A stretch of 64,000 nt of DNA, taken from positions 124,001-188,000 of the forward strand of contig NZ_PEBI01000005.1 of assembly GCF_002802875.1 (NCBI RefSeq), given 5' to 3'. Below the pieces are notes generated by a model that saw nothing but the letters and a program-made list of their open reading frames with translations, searched no databases and had not been told where the DNA came from. The position numbers and the translations under genes are program-made. The stretch comes from Bifidobacterium primatium. GTDB taxonomy: Bacteria > Actinomycetota > Actinomycetes > Actinomycetales > Bifidobacteriaceae. Shown in pieces: positions 25,639-35,046 of this stretch (within the stretch, counting starts at the first letter, position 1; each line of letters opens with the position of its first letter).

Positions 25639-27774
25639 TCAGTTGCGGGAGCGGGCGAACTTGACGGCCATGCCGCCGGCCACCAGGGCCAGGGCGAACA
25701 GCAGCACGCCGAGCACGGTGGCGCCGGTCTTGCCGAGCGGGCCGTTCTGGCTGGCCTCGTTCACCTTGCCGGAGGCCGGCTTGCTGTTGTTGCCGGCGTT
25801 CGGGGTCACCTGGGCGCTGCCGCTGCCCTCGGTGCCGTTCGGACCGTTGAAGGACTTGATCTCCACGCTCTTACCGGACTGCTGGCCGGTGACGGTCAGG
25901 CTGTACTGGGCATCGGAGGTGATGAACTTGCTCAGATCGAGCACGGTGGTGCCGGCGGTCTGCACGCGCAGGCCGGAAAGCGGCGTGGAGGCGTCGGATG
26001 CGGAGACGACCTTGCCGTCCTTGTCCTTGAGCTCGTAACGCAGCACGGCGTCGCCGTTGAATCCGGTGATGTCGAACACCTGGTTCTTGTTGTCCTGCGC
26101 CTTCACCTCGGCGCCCTTGGAGAGCTCGTTCTGGCCGGCCTTGTCGGTGGCGAGGCCGAGCGCGTGGCCGATGGTGTAGAAGTTGTCGGTCTGGTCGGTG
26201 AGGCCGTCCACACGGGAGGCGCCGGGGCCGGAGGCCGCGATGCGCAGCTGGGTGCCGGTGTGGCTCATGTTGCCCTGGGCCTTGCTCGGATCGGCCTTGC
26301 CCTCGACGTCGCCGCTGGTATCGGAACCATTGCCGTACAGGTCCTCCTCGGAGGTGCCGTAGGAGATGGTGGTCTTGGAGCCGTCACGGTTCTTCAGCAC
26401 GGTGCTCAGCGCGTAGATCGGCTGGGATTCCACGATCTGGGAGGTGTGGGCGTGGTCGGCGGTCACGATCACGAGGGTGTTGCTCAGGTCGACCTTGCTC
26501 AGCGCGGCGGAGATGGCCTTGTCGAGGTCGTCGGTCTCGCCAATCTGTCCGCAGGCGTTGGCGTTGTGGTCCTGCTTGTCGATGGAGGCGCCCTCGACCT
26601 GCAGGAAGTAGCCGTTGTCCTTGCCGTTCTTGTTGTTCCGCAGCAGGTCGATGGCCTTGCCGGTGAAGTCGGCCAGGGAGGCGCCCTGCTTGCCGAGCCA
26701 CTTGTCGTTCACGCTGCACTCGGTGGGGTTGGCGTCCTTGGCGGGATCCTGCTTGGTGGCCACGGACGGGTTGAACTGCGTGGGGAGGTTGCCGTCGCCG
26801 AGCAGGGCGAGGACCGGCTTGTTCTGGTCGGCTGCGGCGAGCTTCTTGAAGCCGTCGACGTCACCGGACTTCACGGTCTGGAAGCCACGGTCGGACGCAT
26901 CCTGCCACAGGGTCTTGCCGGACTGGTCGAGCTGGTTGAAGTACTTGGCGCCGCCGCCGATGGTCACGTCGGCACGGGTGTCGAGCAGCTGCTCGGAGAT
27001 GGAGCCGATGCCGCCGTTGGCCTTGAGCTGGTTGGCGAGGCAGCTGCCGATGCCGGCGGCCTTGGCGTCCTCGAGGTCGACCTTGCCGTCGCCGTTCTTG
27101 TCGGTGCCGTCCCACTTGCCCTGCGGGCCGTAGCAGGCGCGCTCGGAGGAGTGGGATTCCAGAACGGCCGGGGTGGCGTCCTGAATCTCGGCGGTGGTCA
27201 CGTTGCCGGTGGCCTTGCCGGCCGCCTTGGCGAGCTCGATGAGGTTGAGCTGCGGATTGCCCTCGACATCCACGTCAACGGCGTTGTTGTAGGTCTTGGT
27301 GCCGGTGGCCCAGCCGGAGCCGGAGGCGGAGGAGTCGGTCACGGGGGTGATCACGCCGGCGGTCTTGCTGCCGGTGAGCTGGCCGTTCTTGTCCTTGGCC
27401 ATCAGCGAATCGTTGGAGTTGTTGCCCAGCGAGAACGTGGTGTACTGGCCGGTGCCGGTCTCCACGCCCTTGTTCAGGTTCGGCTGGCCGATCTTGTCGA
27501 GACCGTCGAAGCTGCCGTTCACGCCGTGCAGGTAGTTGCGGGCCACGGTGATCTCGGAGTCGCCCATGCCGTCGCCGATGAACAGGATGACGTTCTTGGC
27601 CGTGGTGTTGCCGTAGATGCCGGCGATGCGCTGTGCGGCGCCGTGTTCCTTGAGCTCCGCAGCACTCTGGCCTTCGGTCGCATTGGCCAGACCGGCGAAG
27701 CCGAACAGCGTGGCCGACGCGACCAGCGCGGCGACCGTCCCCTTCAAAGCTTTGCGAGTGTTCACTTCATACCT
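25639..27774 (-). CDS. Surface alkaline phosphatase (PhoA type)
   Basis: 711-aa secreted phosphomonoesterase. After a signal peptide (KALKGTVAALVASATLFGFA) come the metal-site motif FIGDGMGDSEITVARNYL, the nucleophile motif VTDSSASGSGWATG and the late metal motif TADHAHTSQIV, all close to E. coli PhoA. Between the first two motifs and the C-terminal domain there is a large insertion typical of actinobacterial forms. The C-terminus has LGKTG, a hydrophobic segment and the tail KFARSRN, a sortase-type signal with Gly in place of Pro, so it may be wall- or membrane-anchored. The start at 27774 (MRYEVNTRKALK) is uncertain; a GTG four codons on has a better RBS. Confidence 0.9.
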   Translation of the reverse strand, partial: RYEVNTRKALKGTVAALVASATLFGFAGLANATEGQSAAELKEHGAAQRIAGIYGNTTAKNVILFIGDGMGDSEITVARNYLHGVNGSFDGLDKIGQPNLNKGVETGTGQYTTFSLGNNSNDSLMAKDKNGQLTGSKTAGVITPVTDSSASGSGWATGTKTYNNAVDVDVEGNPQLNLIELAKAAGKATGNVTTAEIQDATPAVLESHSSERACYGPQGKWDGTDKNGDGKVDLEDAKAAGIGSCLANQLKANGGIGSISEQLLDTRADVTIGGGAKYFNQLDQSGKTLWQDASDRGFQTVKSGDVDGFKKLAAADQNKPVLALLGDGNLPTQFNPSVATKQDPAKDANPTECSVNDKWLGKQGASLADFTGKAIDLLRNNKNGKDNGYFLQVEGASIDKQDHNANACGQIGETDDLDKAISAALSKVDLSNTLVIVTADHAHTSQIVESQPIYALSTVLKNRDGSKTTISYGTSEEDLYGNGSDTSGDVEGKADPSKAQGNMSHTGTQLRIAASGPGASRVDGLTDQTDNFYTIGHALGLATDKAGQNELSKGAEVKAQDNKNQVFDITGFNGDAVLRYELKDKDGKVVSASDASTPLSGLRVQTAGTTVLDLSKFITSDAQYSLTVTGQQSGKSVEIKSFNGPNGTEGSGSAQVTPNAGNNSKPASGKVNEASQNGPLGKTGATVLGVLLFALALVAGGMAVKFARSRN

Positions 27775-28001
27775 CATTTCCGTCTCATACGGCGAAGTGA
27801 ACGTTCGGAGCACGACGGCCGAAACCACCGGACGCTGCTGGATTCCGACTCGCGCACCGCGTCGAGGGAGCGTCGCTCCCTAATCCTGCACGCTAACCGG
27901 TCAAAGCGTCCGCAACACGGCTTGGGAGCGACGGAAAGATGAACCCCGCGAACAGTGCATGAACATTCGGGGAATACCGGGCGCATAGACCCGAAATCCG
28001 A

Positions 28002-30245
28002 CTACTCGCACCGCCAGATGCAGAACGAACGCGCCGGAATGGCGATCTGCCGCTCATGGCCGCGCGAATAGCTCTCCCAGTTCGCCTCGCCGCACACCTC
28101 GGACCCGCGCGAGCTGAACACGCACTGCCATGCCGAGTCGTCGAGCGGCGCGAACTGCCCCCAGTCGTTCACGGCCCGCAGCGCCGAGACGTTCTGCCAT
28201 GCCATCTGCTTCGTGGGGTTGACCGTCACGCAGTCGCCGCCCACGCGGAACACGACCACGGAGTCGTCGCGCTGCGGCACGATGCGCGGCCCACCGAACA
28301 CCGACGGATTCCGCCGCCGCCATCGAATCAGCGCGGCGTAGTAGTCGACCAAGCCGGCGAGTCGGCGGGCGCGACGCCAGTCCAGCCAGTTCAGCGCGGC
28401 CGACTGGTTGTATGAGTTGTCGCAGCCGTGCTTGGTGCGTGCGAATTCCTCGCCGGAGAGCATGAACGGCACGCCGGCCGACATCAGAACGATGCCGGCG
28501 GCCATGCGGTTGGCCTCCATGATGTCGCCGCTCAGACTGGGGTCGGCGTCGTATTCGGCGTCGGTCGGGCCGGATTCGGCCGACCAGACGCCGCTGCCGA
28601 AATCGGCGCCCGCACCGCCGCCGAACTCCCCCACATGGCCGAACGCGACCGAACGCATGGCCATGCAGAGTTTGTCCCATAACGTCAGGTCGTCGTGGGA
28701 GGAGACGTATTGCACGAACTGGCCGACGCTGGCCGTTTCGACCTCGGTGCCACGCCATGCGTCGACGGCGTGGCGGACGGCCGGCGCGAATTCGCGCGCC
28801 GCGCCAGAGACGTAGCCGGGCTTGTGATGGTGGAAAATGTTGCCGCGGATGGAGTCGCGCGAATCGTCGCTGAAGAATCCGATGCGCGGGTCGAGCCGCG
28901 CGAGGCCGCGTTTGCCGGCGAGCACGATGTCGGGCGGGACGGCGGTCATGTCGGCGGCCCACGGCTCGCCGTACATGACGATGCCGGCGCCGCCGGGCAG
29001 CGCGTCCAATCGGGTGCGTATCGCGTTCATGGTGTCGACGTCCATCAATCCCATCAGGTCGAATCGGAAGCCGTCGATATGGTATTCGCGCGCCCAATAT
29101 TCCACGGAATCGACGATGTATTTGCGCATCATCGGCCGTTCGGAGGCCATGTCGTTGCCGCAGCCGGAACCGTTGGAGAGCGCGCCGCCGGCGTATCGGC
29201 GGCAGAAATAGCCCGGCACCATGCGCTCCAGCCAGTTGTCGACGGAATACATGTGGTTGTAGACCACGTCCATGATGGCCTTGAAGCCGTTGCGATGCAA
29301 TGCCTGGATCATCCGCTTGCATTCGCGGATGCGCACGGCGCCGTCGAACGGGTCGGTGCTGTAGGAGCCTTCGGGAACGTTGTAGTTGACCGGATCGTAA
29401 CCCCAGTTGAAGGGTTTGCGCGCGGGGTCGGCGTCCGGCTTGGAGGCTTCGCGCGCGGCGGCCTCGTCCACCGAGCCGAAGTCGAATATCGGCATCAGCT
29501 GCACGGCGGTGACGCCGAGACGCCGCAGATACGCCATGCATGTGGGGAATTCGCTGGTGTCGTCCACCCTCGTCTCGTCGTGGGTGAACGCCAGGTAGGT
29601 GCCGCGATGCTCGGCGGGGATGCCGCTGTGCGGGTCGTTGCTGAAGTCGCCGACGTGCGTCTCCCATACGACGAGTTCGCTCAGCGGGATGTTCGGGGCC
29701 TTGTCGTCGGCCCAGCCTTCGGGGTCGGTCCGCCGCAGGTCGACGACCATGCTGCGCCGGCCGTTCGCACCGGCGGCCCGCGCCCATGGATCGGCCGTGC
29801 GGGACACGTGACCGTCGGGGAAATACGCCACGTAGTCGTAGAACGTGCCGTGGCCGGCGCCGTCGATATGCGCGACCCAGGTGCCGTCGGGCCGGCCGTC
29901 GGCGCCCATGCCGGGTGTCATCGCATAGGTGGCGTACGGCTGGCGGGAGACGTCCTCGTCGCCTTCCTCGCCGGTACTGGTGCTCGGCGGCAGGGTCGGT
30001 TCGCGATGCGAGGCCGCCATGCTGGCGCCGCCATAACAATCCCCGCCGTCGTGGAACAGGCGCAATTCCACACGGCTGGCGGTCGGCGCCCACACGCGGA
30101 ACGTGGTGCCGTCGCGATCGGCACCTTCCGCTTCCCGGTCCCGGCCGCCTTCGTCCGCCGCCCGTTCGCTGTCGGGAATCGCCCCCAGATCGTCGCCCTC
30201 GTACGGCTGCAGATCGTCAATCGCCGGAACACCTGAAACACTCAT
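28002..30245 (-). CDS. Type I pullulanase / debranching enzyme (GH13)
   Basis: 747-aa intracellular alpha-1,6-glucan hydrolase. A CBM48-like N-terminal domain (GTTFRVWAPTASRVELRLF) precedes the barrel, which carries the pullulanase motif NWGYDPVNYNVPEGSYSTDP, the nucleophile region DGFRFDLMGLMDVDT, the acid VMYGEPWAAD and the third acid VSSHDDLTLWDKL. It would debranch glycogen, starch or pullulan fragments. The start ATG at 30245 (MSVSGVPAIDDLQPY) has GGGGGT upstream; the frame is open for another 107 codons but without a plausible start. The first 60 residues include an acidic low-complexity part (DEGGRDREAEGADRDG). Confidence 0.92.
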   Translation of the reverse strand: MSVSGVPAIDDLQPYEGDDLGAIPDSERAADEGGRDREAEGADRDGTTFRVWAPTASRVELRLFHDGGDCYGGASMAASHREPTLPPSTSTGEEGDEDVSRQPYATYAMTPGMGADGRPDGTWVAHIDGAGHGTFYDYVAYFPDGHVSRTADPWARAAGANGRRSMVVDLRRTDPEGWADDKAPNIPLSELVVWETHVGDFSNDPHSGIPAEHRGTYLAFTHDETRVDDTSEFPTCMAYLRRLGVTAVQLMPIFDFGSVDEAAAREASKPDADPARKPFNWGYDPVNYNVPEGSYSTDPFDGAVRIRECKRMIQALHRNGFKAIMDVVYNHMYSVDNWLERMVPGYFCRRYAGGALSNGSGCGNDMASERPMMRKYIVDSVEYWAREYHIDGFRFDLMGLMDVDTMNAIRTRLDALPGGAGIVMYGEPWAADMTAVPPDIVLAGKRGLARLDPRIGFFSDDSRDSIRGNIFHHHKPGYVSGAAREFAPAVRHAVDAWRGTEVETASVGQFVQYVSSHDDLTLWDKLCMAMRSVAFGHVGEFGGGAGADFGSGVWSAESGPTDAEYDADPSLSGDIMEANRMAAGIVLMSAGVPFMLSGEEFARTKHGCDNSYNQSAALNWLDWRRARRLAGLVDYYAALIRWRRRNPSVFGGPRIVPQRDDSVVVFRVGGDCVTVNPTKQMAWQNVSALRAVNDWGQFAPLDDSAWQCVFSSRGSEVCGEANWESYSRGHERQIAIPARSFCIWRCE

Positions 30246-30307
30246 CTCGCACCCCCGTTGGCACATCGCTTCCACACAGCAATCTACCAGCCGAGAATCC
30301 GAAACCG

Positions 30308-30435
30308 CGAGTTGTGGGTGTTTGCTTTTCGAGATACCGGCAAACCCGAAAACCACAACCGCGAATTCGCAACGTTTCTCAGAGAAGGCACCCGCCAGAA
30401 GACCGTAATGCGCGCAAACAAGCACCCACAACTCG
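30308..30435. repeat. Widely spaced inverted repeat, ACAACTCG family
   Basis: CGAGTTGTGGGTG (30308-30320) and CACCCACAACTCG (30423-30435) are perfect complements about 100 nt apart, with further partial matches (TTTGC / GCAAA) inside. The string CACAACTCG-R-GTTTT recurs in the hairpin at 63347-63414. It follows the monooxygenase stop and may end its transcript. Confidence 0.7.
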
Positions 30436-30453
30436 AGTTTTCGGCGTAAAGAA

Positions 30454-31860
30454 CTACTTCGACACCTTGTACCGGTAGCCGCGGTGGTTCGGGTTGAGGT
30501 AGTCGCCCTTGCCGAAGAGCTTGTTGCGCAGCGTGCCGGGCGTGTATTCGGTCTGGTAGACGCCACGCTCCTGCAGGATCGGCACCACGTAGTCGATGAT
30601 GTCCTCGAACGTGCCGGGGTTGGTCACGTAGGCAAGGTTGAAGCCGTCCACGTCGGTGAGTTCGGCGATGCGCTGCAGTTCGTCGGCCACCTGCTCGCCG
30701 GAGCCGACGATGACCGGGCTGTTGCCGCCGATGGCGCGGCGCACGGCGATGTCGCGCACCGTCCAGCGCCTGCCGTCGTCGCCGGTCACCTTCTGCATGT
30801 TGGCGGCCGTGGACTGGATGGCGTTGGAGTCGATGTCGTCAAGCGGCTGGTCGAGGTCGTACTTCGAAAGGTCGGTGCCAATCCAGCCGGAGTAGAGCGT
30901 GAGCGCGCCTTCGGTGGAGGCGTAGCGCTCGTAGTCGTGGTACTTGTCCCACGCCTCCTGCTCGGTGTTCGCGGTGATGGCGGTAAGCATCATGAAGATG
31001 CGGGCGTCGTAGCGGCCACGGCCGGCGGCCTCCAATGCGTCGCGCACCTTCTTCACCTGCGGGGCGATGAGTTCGGGCGTCGGGCCGGTGACGAAGATGG
31101 CCTCGGCGTTCTCGGCCGCGAACTTGATGCCGCGCGGCGAGGTGCCGGCCTGGAAGATCACGGGCGTGCGCTGCGGCGACGGCTCGCACAGGTGGATGCC
31201 CGGCACGTCGAAGTATTCGCCGTGGTGGTTGATCTCATGCACCTTCGTGGGGTCAGCGTACACGTCGTTCGCCTTGTCCTTCACGACGGCGTCGTCTTCC
31301 CACGAGCCCTCCCAGAGCTTGTAGAGCACCTCGAGGTATTCGTCGGCGTAGTCGTAGCGCTTGTCATGCGGGATGTCCTGCTGGCCCATGTTGCGCAGCG
31401 CGGACGGCAGGTAGCCGGTCACGACGTTCCATCCCACACGGCCGTTCGTCAGATGGTCGAGCGAGCTCATGCGGCGGGCGAACGTGTACGGATGCTCGTA
31501 GAACACGCCGGCCGTCACGCCGAAGCCGAGGTTCTCGGTGGCCACCGACATGGCCGAGACCAGCGTGGTCGGGTCGTTGATGGGCAGCTGCGAGGCGGTG
31601 CGCAGTGCGGAGTCCACGTTGCCGCCGTACACGTCGAAGTATCCGACGAGGTCGGCGATGAACATCGAATCGAACTTGCCGCGTTCGAACAGTTTCGCCA
31701 GTTCGACCCAGTGGTTGATGTCGGTGTAGTCGGCGGAACGGTCGCCGGGGTAGCGCCACATGCCGGACGACTGATGGCCCACGCAGTCCTTGACGAATCC
31801 GTTGAAGTGAATCTGTCGTTTGGCTGCGTTCGATTCGGTGCTGGCGGCGTTGTTCCCCAC
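30454..31860 (-). CDS. FMN-dependent monooxygenase, NtaA/SnaA/DmoA family
   Basis: 468-aa luciferase-like flavin monooxygenase. Family marks include WVELAKLFERGKFDSMFIAD, the glycine-rich GRVGWNVVTGYLPSALRNMG, PVIFQAGTSPRGIKFAAENA and the late HRGYRYKVSK. Relatives oxidise dimethyl sulfide, nitrilotriacetate or similar sulfur and nitrogen compounds using FMNH2 supplied by a separate reductase; the substrate here cannot be told and no reductase gene is adjacent. The start is GTG at 31860 with AAAGGA 7 nt upstream. It sits alone between pullulanase and the nickel transporter. Confidence 0.88.
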   Translation of the reverse strand: MGNNAASTESNAAKRQIHFNGFVKDCVGHQSSGMWRYPGDRSADYTDINHWVELAKLFERGKFDSMFIADLVGYFDVYGGNVDSALRTASQLPINDPTTLVSAMSVATENLGFGVTAGVFYEHPYTFARRMSSLDHLTNGRVGWNVVTGYLPSALRNMGQQDIPHDKRYDYADEYLEVLYKLWEGSWEDDAVVKDKANDVYADPTKVHEINHHGEYFDVPGIHLCEPSPQRTPVIFQAGTSPRGIKFAAENAEAIFVTGPTPELIAPQVKKVRDALEAAGRGRYDARIFMMLTAITANTEQEAWDKYHDYERYASTEGALTLYSGWIGTDLSKYDLDQPLDDIDSNAIQSTAANMQKVTGDDGRRWTVRDIAVRRAIGGNSPVIVGSGEQVADELQRIAELTDVDGFNLAYVTNPGTFEDIIDYVVPILQERGVYQTEYTPGTLRNKLFGKGDYLNPNHRGYRYKVSK

Positions 31861-32050
31861 TGCGGCGTCCTTTCATGGCGGCATCCCCACGGCATCGTTC
31901 ACCGGGGATGCGTTTGACGATTTCGGCGCGCACCTCCCCCGGCGCGCGTCATGGCTATCGCCATTATGACGCCCGCGCACGGGTCGAAACCGCCAAAATC
32001 GCCAACCGCCGTATAGACGTTGCTTATCAGCGCTTATCAAGCCGCGGAAT

Positions 32051-32797
32051 TCAGCGCCGGCCTTCCACGGAACCGTTGACGGGGTCTTCGGAGTCGTCGA
32101 TGGGACGGACGGCAATGCGGCGGGAATGCAGCGCTTCGACGATGTCGTGATGATGGGTGGAGACGAGGATGGTCTTGCCGGCGGCGACGAATTGGTTGAG
32201 CACACGCACGACGAGGGCGGTGTTGCGTTCGTCGAGTCCGTCGGTGGGTTCGTCGAGCACGAGCAGGTCGGGATTGAGCGACATGCAGCAGGCGATGGCG
32301 ACGCGTTTCTTCTCGCCGCCGCTCAGCCGGTACGGCGCGCGGTCGGCGAAGCGTTCGAGCTCGAACAGGCGCAGCACGTCGCGGGTCCGTCGCCGGATCT
32401 CATCGTCCGGCAATCCCATCTGCGCGGGACCGAACGCTATCTCCTCCTCCACCGAGGGGCAGAACAACTGGGTTTCGGAGTTCTGGAACACGAAGCCGAT
32501 GCGCTGGTGCAGCCGCTTGGCGAACGCCTTGTCGGCAAGCGCGGCTTTGGTGATGGTCTCGCCGTCGAATCGGTATTCGCCGGAGTCGAGGAATTCCAGA
32601 CCGTTGAGAATACGCATGATGGTGGTCTTGCCGCTGCCGTTGGGACCGAGCAATGCCACGGACTCACTGCGGCCTATGGTCATATCGAAGTCGCGCAGCA
32701 CTTCACGCGGAGGGTCGCCTTCCACGCCCGGATAGGCGAAACATGCCCCACGCAGCTCCACCAGGGGCCGTTCCGCCTCGCGCACCGTGCTCACCAT
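32051..32797 (-). CDS. cbiO: ECF nickel/cobalt transporter ATPase (CbiO/NikO)
   Basis: 248-aa ABC ATPase with Walker A LLGPNGSGKTTIMR, signature YRLSGGEKKRVAIA, Walker B DLLVLDEPTDGLDE and switch His in VSTHHHD. It energises the metal-uptake complex with CbiM and CbiQ. It follows cbiQ by 86 nt on the same strand. The ATG at 32797 lies only 2 nt from AAGGAG; the GTG in the next codon (32794) has better spacing. The neighbouring urease genes make nickel the likely metal. Confidence 0.92.
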   Translation of the reverse strand: MVSTVREAERPLVELRGACFAYPGVEGDPPREVLRDFDMTIGRSESVALLGPNGSGKTTIMRILNGLEFLDSGEYRFDGETITKAALADKAFAKRLHQRIGFVFQNSETQLFCPSVEEEIAFGPAQMGLPDDEIRRRTRDVLRLFELERFADRAPYRLSGGEKKRVAIACCMSLNPDLLVLDEPTDGLDERNTALVVRVLNQFVAAGKTILVSTHHHDIVEALHSRRIAVRPIDDSEDPVNGSVEGRR

Positions 32798-32883
32798 TGC
32801 TCCTTACATCTCGAAAAGCTCGAATCCGGCTTCGACCATGCCAATCGCCGGTCTCGTCTCCGGCATTGTCACCGGCAGGTCGG

Positions 32884-33723
32884 CTACCCGAAATATACCG
32901 CCATCGCAATCATCACAGCAATCATGACCGCATAGACTGCGTTCGCCGCAGTCAGCCAACGTTGCTTCGGTATGCGGTATTCGCCTTCGAATCCTCGGCA
33001 GAGCATGGATTCGCCCATCTCCCTGGCGCGCCGATTCGCCAGCAGGAACACGGCGCCGAGCACATGACCGGCCGAGGCCATTTTGCGCCGGTCGCGTCCG
33101 ACGCTGCGCAGACTCAGCGAGTCGAGTAGCATCAGCATCGACCGGCCGAGGATGTCGATGAACTGGATGGTCACATCACAGACATACACCACCGAGTTCG
33201 GCACATGCAGGCCGCGAAGTCCTGCGATCAGACGGTTCCACGGCACTGTTCTCGCCAATCCGACGGTCAGCGACACGGTGATGAACGCCCTGATGAACAG
33301 CCGCATCGGAGAACCGTACTGCCCGAGGAATATCGCCGGCAGGGCGACCAGCGCGCTCAGCACGGCGACCCCCAGACCGGCGAATACCACGGTCCGCATC
33401 AGCCGGACCGGTCTCACGGCCAGCACCGCCAACACCACGGCCAATACCATGTAGTCGAATGTCATATTGCGGGTCATATTGACGCAGACGATGGCGGCCA
33501 TCAATCCCAACAACCGCAACGACGCGGAGACGTTTCCGAGCGCCCTGTCAATCGGACCGTCCACGAGTCCGGGCTGGCCGCCATCGGCAACGGCGGCCAG
33601 CGCCCTGCCGAATGCGCCAAGGTTCTTCTCCACGAACGTCGATCGATCATCGGCCGGTTCATAGGATTCGGAGACGCCCAGCCAATCGGGGAACGACGTC
33701 GATTCCCCATCCACTCCGGTCAC
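32884..33723 (-). CDS. cbiQ: ECF nickel/cobalt transporter T component (CbiQ/NikQ)
   Basis: 279-aa membrane protein of the energy-coupling T component family, with about five hydrophobic helices and the coupling-helix motifs near ESMLCRGFEGEYR and SLSLRSVGRDRRKMASAG. A soluble N-terminal stretch of about 70 residues precedes the first helix. The start overlaps the cbiM stop (ATGA), so the two are translationally coupled. It links the substrate-binding CbiM to the ATPase CbiO. Confidence 0.9.
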   Translation of the reverse strand: MTGVDGESTSFPDWLGVSESYEPADDRSTFVEKNLGAFGRALAAVADGGQPGLVDGPIDRALGNVSASLRLLGLMAAIVCVNMTRNMTFDYMVLAVVLAVLAVRPVRLMRTVVFAGLGVAVLSALVALPAIFLGQYGSPMRLFIRAFITVSLTVGLARTVPWNRLIAGLRGLHVPNSVVYVCDVTIQFIDILGRSMLMLLDSLSLRSVGRDRRKMASAGHVLGAVFLLANRRAREMGESMLCRGFEGEYRIPKQRWLTAANAVYAVMIAVMIAMAVYFG

Positions 33724-34790
33724 GCCGTCTTCTTACCGTTCGCGCCGCCGACCGCAGCACCCAGCAGACGGAACACAATGGTCATCACGGCGATGCCGAT
33801 GACGGCGCAGAGTATATAGCCGGCCCAGGCGGGCAGCCCCTGCATGGAGTAGTCCGGCAGCAGGGCGTTCCACGAGAACCCGTTGGCAATCTGGTCGGGC
33901 ACATACGTCAACCCCGTTGCGGCCTTGAATTCCTCGGCTCCCCATTCGCCGTACGCGGTGCCGGTGGCCAGCAGTCCGATGGGAGAGATGACGGCCAGTG
34001 CTCCCAGGCCAATCCACACCGGCGTCTTCAGACCGCTTGCGCCACGAGCCGCATCGGCTTCGCCGTCGACTTTCCCAAGCCCCGCACCGGCATCGGCCAC
34101 GATCTCCGGAGCCGCATGACGCACGAATTCCACGACCGCCACGGTCACGATTCCCTCGACGATGCTCGCCATGAGCAGGTGCGGAATCAGCATGGCCGGC
34201 ACCGCAATCGCCATCGGATACGGGAAGTACAGCGCCTGACCGGCGGCATCATGGAACAGCACCGGCTGCATGCCGAGCTCCAGCGCCACCATCAGCGCAG
34301 CCGCCGTAAGGCCGACGTATGCGCCGGCGAACACCGCCACGCGGTTCTTCCATCCGTTATCAAGTATCTTTTGCAATAACACATATACACCGTAAGCCAC
34401 GAACGGCAGTACGAACGCCATGTTGAAGCAGTTCGCGCCATAGGTGATCAGTCCGCCGTCACCGAACAGCAGCGCCTGCAGCAGCAACGCCACCGAAACG
34501 GCGACCGTCGCGTACTGCGGTCCGAGCAGGATGGCGATGAGCGATCCGCCGACCGCATGCGCCGTGGTGCCGCCGGGGCACGGCACGTTGAACATCATGA
34601 CAAGGAACGAGAACGCCGCGCCCGCGCCGAGATACGCCATCTTCTCGTGGTTCGCGTGCGTCATCACGTATTTCAGGCACAATGCCCAAACCGGAATCAT
34701 GATGAGGAAGAACACCAGCCCCGTCGACGGCGACAGATAATTATCGGGAATGTGCATCGCCAGCGTGGCGGTGTTGTCGAACGTGGTCAT
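33720..34790 (-). CDS. cbiM: ECF nickel/cobalt transporter S component (CbiM/NikMN)
   Basis: 356-aa integral membrane metal-binding component. The family's metal site is formed by an N-terminal Met-His (MHIPDNYLSPSTG); here that motif stands at residues 12-13 after the leader MTTFDNTATLA. The ATG at 34790 has GGAAAGG upstream, while the Met of MHIPD has no RBS, so either the leader is cleaved or the start is internal. The CbiM domain ends near residue 225; the C-terminal part (SGLKTPVWIGLGALAV and two further helices) is CbiN/PDGLE-like, as in fused NikMN proteins. First gene of the cbiM-Q-O operon, divergent from ureEFGD, which points to nickel. Confidence 0.92.
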   Translation of the reverse strand: MTTFDNTATLAMHIPDNYLSPSTGLVFFLIMIPVWALCLKYVMTHANHEKMAYLGAGAAFSFLVMMFNVPCPGGTTAHAVGGSLIAILLGPQYATVAVSVALLLQALLFGDGGLITYGANCFNMAFVLPFVAYGVYVLLQKILDNGWKNRVAVFAGAYVGLTAAALMVALELGMQPVLFHDAAGQALYFPYPMAIAVPAMLIPHLLMASIVEGIVTVAVVEFVRHAAPEIVADAGAGLGKVDGEADAARGASGLKTPVWIGLGALAVISPIGLLATGTAYGEWGAEEFKAATGLTYVPDQIANGFSWNALLPDYSMQGLPAWAGYILCAVIGIAVMTIVFRLLGAAVGGANGKKTA

Positions 34791-35046
34791 TTGCGGCCCT
34801 TTCCTTCAGGATTTCGGGCCCAAAGACCCGAGAAATATGGTAGACAAGCCGATTTCACGTGTGTAAACACCACATATCCAATGCATCGTTTCGTTGAAAT
34901 CCCAACGAAAATCAGGCATATCGGCATATGGGACACGCCGACGGGGCAACGGTCGCCATCGGTGATTTTCCCGTTACATAAGCGGTTTTTTTCGGCATTA
35001 TTCTTGGCGGCAGATTTTCATGGCGACGCTTGCGAAAGGAATTCAT
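34791..35046. promoter_or_regulatory. Divergent control region, cbiMQO and ureEFGD
   Basis: 256 AT-richer bases between the nickel transporter and urease accessory operons. A hairpin or operator TTTCGTTG-aaatcc-CAACGAAA (34889-34910) is perfect over 8 bp, and a GTGTAAACAC site lies at 34861-34870. A nickel- or nitrogen-responsive regulator could act here; none can be named. I see no NiCo riboswitch core with confidence. Confidence 0.5.

Noticed and set aside
30246-30566. N-terminal extension of pullulanase (107 codons)
   Set aside because: The frame is open but crosses the palindrome and the end of the monooxygenase gene; an RBS-backed ATG lies at 30245.
34791-35046. NiCo riboswitch upstream of cbiM or ureE
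   Set aside because: The four-way junction with its conserved purine segments could not be recognised; a protein operator explains the visible palindrome better.
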